Assembly (NCBI GenBank): GCA_003833135.1
Contig: QZLH01000508.1
Location: 69,650 to 81,826, forward strand
DNA: 12,177 nucleotides
Direction: 5' to 3'
DNA from: Oehlia diaphana
Lineage: Eukaryota > Glomeromycota > Glomeromycetes > Glomerales > Glomeraceae
The notes beneath the pieces are model-generated. The model did not search any database. It was not told where the DNA came from and saw only the letters and a list, made by a program, of their open reading frames with translations. The position numbers and the translations under genes were made by a program. Of the stretch, positions 7,903-12,177 are shown piece after piece (positions within the stretch are counted from its first letter, which is position 1; each line of letters starts with the position of its first letter).

Positions 7903-8220
7903 TATTTTTTTAAATTTTCACCAATTGGTAAACCCGATTGCTGCCATAAAATGGCACAAAAGGAGGATACTCAGGTACCAATTGGGATATTTAATAGAGT
8001 ACAATCAGGTATTAATAGTTACTAATAGAATATTTACTATTTGACATATCAGTATACCAATTGATAACTTTTTGATTAAATGTCAGTATACTGGTTGATT
8101 ACTTTTTGATGAAATTATAATAATGCATTTTTATTTAAAATAATAATTTAAAATTACATTAAAATTACAAAAATCAGAAATACTAATTACTATTCCATAT
8201 ATATTTACTAATATTTAATA
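7903..8220. other. CCAATTG-rich and A+T-rich spacer
   Basis: Motifs close to ACCAATTGG recur near 7920, 7978, 8056 and, as CTGGTTG, 8091, linking this stretch in composition to the hairpin at 7864-7902. It may be LINE 3' untranslated sequence or a separate small repeat. Beyond about 8116 it is plain A+T-rich DNA. Confidence 0.4.
8049..8115. repeat. 34-bp tandem duplication
   Basis: The unit at 8049-8082 (starting TCAGTATACCAATTGAT) is followed at 8083-8115 by a diverged copy (TCAGTATACTGGTTGAT). Both contain ACTTTTTGAT. Confidence 0.8.
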
Positions 8221-8282
8221 CTTTCAAAACTTTTCTAGGATCTGGTAAAAAAAGTTTCGAAATGTAACTTTTCAAAACTCAC

Positions 8283-8319
8283 TGATCCAAATCCAAGTCT
8301 AAGATCAAAGACAATGGTA
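8283..8319 (-). other. Micro-exon-like segment (GTGAGT donor)
   Basis: Acceptor TTTTTTAG before 8319 and donor GTGAGT at 8277-8282. One frame reads FDLRLGFGS, similar to the reading of 8594-8638. Confidence 0.35.
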
Positions 8320-8388
8320 CTAAAAAAAAAGAAAAAAAAATAAACATTTTTTTAATTACTAAAAAAAAGGTTTTAAAGAGAAACTTAT

Positions 8389-8424
8389 CTAATTCTAAAG
8401 ATCAGAACCAATAGCTGATAGTGC
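8389..8424 (-). other. Micro-exon-like segment (decayed donor)
   Basis: Acceptor GTTTTTTAG before 8424; the donor position reads ATAAGT (8383-8388), a G-to-A change from the consensus. Confidence 0.35.
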
Positions 8425-8488
8425 CTAAAAAACCAGAAAAAAATTAAATATTTTTTTAATATTAAAAAAGTTTCAAAACGAAACTTAC

Positions 8489-8522
8489 CATTACCGATCT
8501 AAATCCAGGAAACTGATAGTAT
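8489..8522 (-). other. Micro-exon-like segment
   Basis: Acceptor TTATTTAG before 8522, or ACTATCAG leaving 8489-8512 (24 nt). Donor GTAAGT at 8483-8488. The frame ending ...FRSVM parallels ...FGSLM in the next segment. Confidence 0.4.
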
Positions 8523-8593
8523 CTAAATAATGAAAAAAAAAGTTAAATAATTTTTTTTTAAAAAAAAAGGTTTCAAAGCTATTCAAAACTTAC

Positions 8594-8638
8594 CATTAAT
8601 GATCCAAAATCCAAATCCAAAGATTGGAACTGATGTAC
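8594..8638 (-). other. Micro-exon-like segment (45 or 36 nt)
   Basis: Acceptor TTTTATAG before 8638, or ACATCAG leaving 8594-8629. Donor GTAAGT at 8588-8593. Both lengths are multiples of three; the frame reads FQSLDLDFGSLM. Confidence 0.42.
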
Positions 8639-8781
8639 CTATAAAACAAAGAAAATAAATAAATATAAAAATATTAAAAATTTTGAAAGTTAAGCTAAAT
8701 TTTTGAAATGTACTGATCCAAAATTAATATTAGTAATATTTACTAATATTTCTAATTTAAAAAATCCCCTTCTTTATTTAC

Positions 8782-8809
8782 CTTCCAAGATGTTCTGTTA
8801 GTTCTGTGT
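8782..8809 (-). other. Micro-exon-like segment between the two groups
   Basis: 28 nt between an acceptor-like CTTACCAG and the donor GTAAAT (8776-8781) on the minus strand. Unlike the others in sequence. Confidence 0.25.
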
Positions 8810-8824
8810 CTGGTAAGTTAATAA

Positions 8825-8826
<2 letters not shown>

Positions 8827-8888
<62 letters not shown>
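8827..8888. repeat. Alternating homopolymer block T20-A12-T20-A10
   Basis: Sixty-two bases made only of four runs: T at 8827-8846, A at 8847-8858, T at 8859-8878, A at 8879-8888. It can fold back on itself. Run lengths may be affected by sequencing or assembly slippage. Confidence 0.9.
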
Positions 8889-8892
8889 TGAT

Positions 8893-8929
8893 GATCTGAT
8901 AATCTGTTATTCATCAGATTTATCAGATC
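8893..8929. repeat. Strong hairpin, 14-bp stem with one bulge
   Basis: GATCTGATAATCTG (8893-8906) pairs with CAGATTTATCAGATC (8915-8929), with a single unpaired base and an 8-nt loop. It lies between the two groups of micro-exon-like units, next to the homopolymer block. Confidence 0.75.
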
Positions 8930-8975
8930 CATTGATCTTCTGATTAGTATCAGAATGATTTGAAACTTAACTTAC

Positions 8976-9000
8976 CTATGGGATTTGGTATCCTGATTCC
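8976..9000 (-). other. Micro-exon-like segment (25 nt)
   Basis: Acceptor TTATTGTAG before 9000 and donor GTAAGT at 8970-8975. It shares GGAATCAG and the ATACCAAAT...CATA words with its neighbours but lacks their middle 10 nt. Confidence 0.42.
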
Positions 9001-9069
9001 CTACAATAAAATAATAAAAAAAATGGTTACATTTTTTAATAGTTTTGAAAGAAAAATTTTGAAACTTAC

Positions 9070-9104
9070 TATGAAATTTGGTATCTAGCTGTGGATCTGA
9101 TTCC
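9070..9104 (-). other. Micro-exon-like segment (35 nt)
   Basis: Acceptor CTATTATAG before 9104 and donor GTAAGT at 9064-9069. Identical to 9197-9231. Confidence 0.45.
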
Positions 9105-9196
9105 CTATAATAGAATAATATAAAACCCTACAATAAAATAATAAAAAAAATGGTTACATTTTTTAATAGTTTTGAAAGAAAAATTTTGAAACTTAC

Positions 9197-9231
9197 TATG
9201 AAATTTGGTATCTAGCTGTGGATCTGATTCC
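9197..9231 (-). other. Micro-exon-like segment (35 nt)
   Basis: Acceptor CTATTATAG before 9231 and donor GTAAGT at 9191-9196. Second copy produced by the 127-bp duplication. Confidence 0.45.
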
Positions 9232-9307
9232 CTATAATAGAATAATATAAAAAAATGTTTATTAACATTTTTTTTAATAGTTTCAAAAGAAAAATTTTGA
9301 AACTTAC

Positions 9308-9342
9308 TATGGGATTCAGTATTCAGCTGTGGATCTGATTTC
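9308..9342 (-). other. Micro-exon-like segment (35 nt)
   Basis: Acceptor TTATTATAG before 9342 and donor GTAAGT at 9302-9307. Same length as the two identical units but with several substitutions, so it is an older copy. Confidence 0.45.
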
Positions 9343-9423
9343 CTATAATAAAATAATATAAAAAATGTTTATTAATGTTTTTTTTATTAAAGTTTTGAAA
9401 ATTTAAAAATTTTCAAAACTTAT

Positions 9424-9463
9424 CTCTTGGGATCTGCTGGTATTCAACTGCGGAACTGATTCC
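9424..9463 (-). other. Micro-exon-like segment (decayed donor)
   Basis: Acceptor CTATTATAG before 9463; the donor position reads ATAAGT (9418-9423). The same ATCCCAAGAGATAAGTTTT string recurs at about 9530-9546, so another unit edge lies there. Confidence 0.38.
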
Positions 9464-9569
9464 CTATAATAGAACAATAAAAAATGTTAAAATAAACGTT
9501 TTTCAAAAATTAGATAATTTTTGAAAACTTATCTCTTGGGATCTATGGAGTATTGTACAATTCAAAGCA

Positions 9570-9661
9570 TATTATAAAAATAACAAGTCACTTGTTGTTT
9601 TTCATATCGATCAACACAACAAGTGACTTATTATAAAACAACATGTCTTCTTGTTGTTTTT
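9570..9661. repeat. 33-bp direct repeats with a 14-bp perfect hairpin
   Basis: 9570-9602 and 9629-9661 are diverged copies of a 33-bp sequence (TATTATAAAA ... CTTGTTGTTTTT). AAGTCACTTGTTGT at 9585-9598 pairs perfectly with ACAACAAGTGACTT at 9616-9629 across 17 nt. A minus-strand ATG at about 9690 opens a 27-codon frame over this stretch, but the repeats make it a doubtful first exon. Confidence 0.65.
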
Positions 9662-9825
9662 CCATTTATGGAAATCAAATCTTTTCGATTCCATATATAT
9701 CATCTTACCGATTATCTGGGGTTTTAAACACAATTTGATAATATCACTTTTTAAGCACGAAAAAAATAACAAAAAAGTATTGTATATTTAATTTTAATAA
9801 AAAGTATTTAAAATTTTTTTTTTTT

Positions 9826-10280
9826 ATAGAAAATTCATTGAAGAATTTTTAATATACAGAAGAGATTTTTTTTTTTTTTTGATTAAAAGTTTCATAAAAG
9901 AATTTCTTGTAATAAAATAATTTTGCTGAGAATTTTTTTTTTTTTGATATAAATTTCATTGTAGAATTTTTTTTTAATAGGGAAAATGAGTTCTTTGATA
10001 GAAGATTTTCATTAGAAATCTTCTTTAATAGAAGATTTCATTAGAGAATTTTCTTTAATAGAGGAATTTAATTTGATAATTTTGTTGATTGAAAAGTTTT
10101 TTATAGGTGAGTTTATTTTTGATATTTAGAAGTCTTTTAATAAAAATTTTATTGGAAATAATTTTTTTAATAAGAGTATTGAGAATTATTGAGCATTTTG
10201 GCTTGAAATTTTTTTTTGATAAGAATTTCATTAGAAATCATTTTTTTTTTATAAAATTTATTGGAAAATTATTGAATTTT
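9826..10280. repeat. Degenerate T-rich short-period repeat (about 30 bp)
   Basis: Variants of a unit close to TTTAATAGAAGATTTCATTAG followed by a T-run recur through the stretch, most clearly at 9990-10065. The 68-codon frame at 10107-10313 is a product of this repetition, full of Phe, Leu and Ile, and is not taken as a gene. Confidence 0.6.
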
Positions 10281-10732
10281 AATAAATGTCATTATTATTT
10301 GTTTTTTTTTTGATTATTATTTTAATATTTTCAAAAATTTTTAAGCATATAAGTGACATAACATAAATAAAAAAAGATTTTAAAATAAAGTTAGCTTTAA
10401 AAAATATATCCCTATAAAACAATTAGATACATTACGGAAATGTCACATGCAGATCATTTTCATATTAAACGAATTTTGTGTAACATTAATCAGATTACTT
10501 TATTTAATAGTTAGACACGAATTTTAAATGTACTATACTTACACAAATTACTAATAAATTTTTTTTTTATATACCACAAAAAACTCACTTAAAAAAACAC
10601 TTTTTACAAGATCTAAATTGAAATATAATGAAATATAAAATATATGTAATTTTATGAGTAGAAAAGGATTTTCTAAGCTTATAATGGTAGTTATTCAGAT
10701 ATTTTTTGCATAAAATATAAAAAAATATAAAT
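10281..10732. other. A+T-rich DNA with nothing recognised
   Basis: No gene, repeat family or structured signal was seen. Confidence 0.5.
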
Positions 10733-11460
10733 TTATAATTTCTTTAGAAATATATACAAATTTTATGGCGTAATTTTAGCACTTTAGCTATAAGTAAATC
10801 AATTTTATGTATTAAGTGATAATTGTTCAGTAAGGTCGAAACTACCGGAAACTCAAATTTTGTAAGTTTTTAATTAATACTTGCATAGCTATTTTAATTT
10901 TTGTAATAAAACTAATTTTAAATTTCGTTCAGCAACTTCAGAGCATATTTTCAGCACTTAGGTCCTAAGTAAATCAAATTTGTAAAATAAGTGATAATTG
11001 TTCAGCAAGGTAGAGGCTACTTGTTTATAAATTTTCATGGATTTTCATTTTACATTTATGACGCAATTGGCATTTATTGTAACAGTACTAATTTTCGATC
11101 TTTGAATTTTATTACATCTGATCAATAAATTTAGGACGCAATTTTGGCACTTTGGTCTTAAGTAAATCGCCATTGTAAATTAAGTGAACATTGTTTAGCA
11201 AGGTCGAAAATACTTATATCTCGATTTTCATGAATTTTCAATCAACACATATGGAGCAATTATTGTTTATGTTTTATACACCCAATCTGTAATTTCATGG
11301 CGTAATTTTAACACTTTGGTTCTAAGTAATTCGCCCTTGTAAATTAAGTGAATATATTCGGCAAGGTCGAATCTACTTACATATTAATTATAACATATTT
11401 TGATTTATACTCATGGAGCAATTAGCATTATTCGTAATAGTACTGATTTCTGATCTTTTA
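10733..11460. repeat. Divergent tandem repeat, about 163-193-bp unit, 4 copies
   Basis: An AAGGTCGA-type core at 10832, 11007 (TAGA variant), 11200 and 11363 marks four copies spaced 175, 193 and 163 bp. Each core is preceded by the same order of words: GCGTAATTTTAGCACTTTGG, CTAAGTAAATCG, TTGTAAATTAAGTGA and TTCAGCAAGG. Each is followed by a CTACTTA-type word, a TTTTCATG-type word and a GGAGCAATT-type word. The copies are well diverged, so the array is old or evolving without tight homogenisation. No open frame follows the period. Confidence 0.75.
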
Positions 11461-11610
11461 TTTTTTTTCATTTTTAATATAAAAAATGCAATATTTTTTT
11501 TAATAAGGTTGTAGAAGTGATCAATAAGTTTATTTTTTAAAAATATTTAGACTGATTATATTATATAAATATAATATTATATATGGTTTAAATTTGTTCA
11601 TTTTAACAAA

Positions 11611-11711
11611 ATTTAGGCCGGCATTATGAATCAGGCCAGAATTAAAATATTTTGGCCAGAATTATAAATTATTGATTTGCAAATTAAACCCAATTAATTA
11701 ATTTTGGCCAA
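11611..11711. repeat. GGCC-containing short repeats
   Basis: GGCCAGAATTA occurs at 11634-11644 and 11654-11664, with a related GGCCGGCATTA at about 11617. An inverted form, AATTTTGGCCAA, at 11700-11711 can pair with TTGGCCAGAATT. Possibly the end of a small inverted-repeat transposon; the other end was not found. Confidence 0.4.
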
Positions 11712-12076
11712 TATACTGTACATATACTATATATAAAAGAAACAATTTTACCTTCGTAATTTAATAAAATCAAAATAATTATTCAAATATTGAAGTAGAT
11801 GGGTGGATGAGGAAATATTACTTATTGTGTTATTGCCGTTTTCAAAATTATTGACAAATTCCGATTTTGCAAGGTTTGATATATGATTTTTCACATTGTA
11901 AAAGTGAATCGCATTTTTACATGAATTTTTGATATTTTCGTATCAAATTTTTTTTGTGAATTATCAAATTCAAGGCCTAAATGTGTATCATGCAAAATTT
12001 CAGTATATGTTTCATATATAAACTCAGACTTTTACAATGTTGATATTACTTATTACGCAAATATATCATTTTTGAT
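11712..12076. other. A+T-rich DNA, possible old minus-strand coding remnant
   Basis: On the minus strand a frame is open for about 46 codons across roughly 11875-12025, with stops on both sides. Together with 12077-12177 it could be a decayed gene, but no family is recognised. Confidence 0.2.
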
Positions 12077-12177
12077 TCACAAAGCGGATTTTTTTGATTC
12101 ATCAAATTGTGTAACAAATTGCCGTACTTTTTTTGATTCAGAAGTTTGTAATACAGTAATCACGAGATAGTAAATAA
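12077..12177 (-). CDS. Short open frame entering from the right edge
   Basis: On the minus strand the frame is open from the window edge to a TGA at 12077-12079, 33 codons. It includes LQTSESKKVRQFVTQFDESK, which reads more like protein than the flanking DNA. A GTGAAT donor-like word overlaps the stop, so it could instead be an exon end. Too short to name. Confidence 0.2.
   Translation of the reverse strand, partial: IYYLVITVLQTSESKKVRQFVTQFDESKKSAL

Larger units (their letters stand above)
9001..9254. repeat. Near-exact 127-bp tandem duplication
   Basis: 9001-9127 and 9128-9254 match almost base for base. The donor (9064 and 9191) and acceptor (9105 and 9232) complements are offset by exactly 127. 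This indicates a recent duplication of one whole micro-exon-like unit with its flanks. Confidence 0.88.
8221..9551 (-). repeat. Tandem array of micro-exon-like units, read on the minus strand
   Basis: At least ten units of about 100-127 bp follow one plan. On the minus strand each has an A/T-rich stretch ending in TATTATAG, TTTTAG or similar, then a 24-45-nt less A+T-rich segment, then GTAAGTTT or a one-base variant. The upstream group (8976-9463) shares segments beginning GGAATCAG. The downstream group (8283-8638) shares segments ending in a GGATC(A)-type word followed by GTAAGT or GTGAGT. Two units have ATAAGT where the donor should be, so some are decayed. Joining all units in series gives stops in every frame. 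A path using one GGAATCAG unit and chosen acceptors stays open for about 58 codons, which is not statistically convincing. It is either a micro-exon gene, its remains, or a minisatellite that carries splice-like words. Confidence 0.6.

Noticed and set aside
7864..7910. Rho-independent terminator (hairpin plus T-run)
   Set aside because: The shape fits, but the window is eukaryotic with spliced genes, so a LINE 3' stem-loop is the better reading.
10107..10313. 68-codon plus-strand open frame
   Set aside because: It results from the T-rich short-period repeat and is almost all hydrophobic residues.

Overview
The window looks like accessory, transposon-rich DNA from a eukaryote with a very A+T-rich genome, most likely a fungus and quite possibly an arbuscular mycorrhizal fungus (Glomeromycotina). 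This is an inference. It rests on the overall A+T richness, two short introns (67 and 78 nt) with GT...AG borders, hAT and LINE remnants, and a broken gene resembling large nuclease/kinase-type families that I associate with those fungi. There are no bacterial operons, no Shine-Dalgarno-linked genes, and no recognisable tRNA or rRNA genes.

Positions 1-1690 are the 3' part of a hAT DNA transposon. They hold the C-terminal dimerisation domain of its transposase (2-400), a 3' region, and a hAT-style right end finishing at 1690. A second, non-autonomous hAT-type element (436-1342) has inserted into that 3' region. It has perfect 15-bp terminal inverted repeats and an exact 8-bp target duplication. 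Its interior is an unusual array of about 79-bp units in which a short motif alternates with its own reverse complement.

Positions 1691-6125 are mostly A+T-rich DNA without recognisable genes. The exception is one intact, unrecognised single-exon gene on the minus strand (2782-3537, 251 aa). A short exon-like open frame lies at 4387-4577.

Positions 6126-7155 hold a plus-strand pseudogene with three recognisable exons, clean introns and two in-frame stops. It may be the remains of a PD-(D/E)XK-nuclease/kinase type protein. It is followed at 7305-7879 by a decayed LINE 3' end (RNase H tail plus a Cys-rich C-terminus) ending at a 12-bp hairpin.

Positions 8221-9551 are the most interesting part. 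This is a tandem array of about 100-127-bp units that, read on the minus strand, each resemble a 24-45-nt micro-exon with a conserved GTAAGT donor on one side and a ...TAG or ...CAG acceptor on the other. One 127-bp unit has been duplicated almost exactly. The remainder (9552-12177) holds hairpins, a T-rich short-period repeat, a divergent tandem repeat of roughly 163-193 bp (10733-11460), and a short open frame running off the right edge.

No genes in this window can be shown to act together. The clearest relationships are the nesting of one transposon in another and the decay of a gene next to a LINE.
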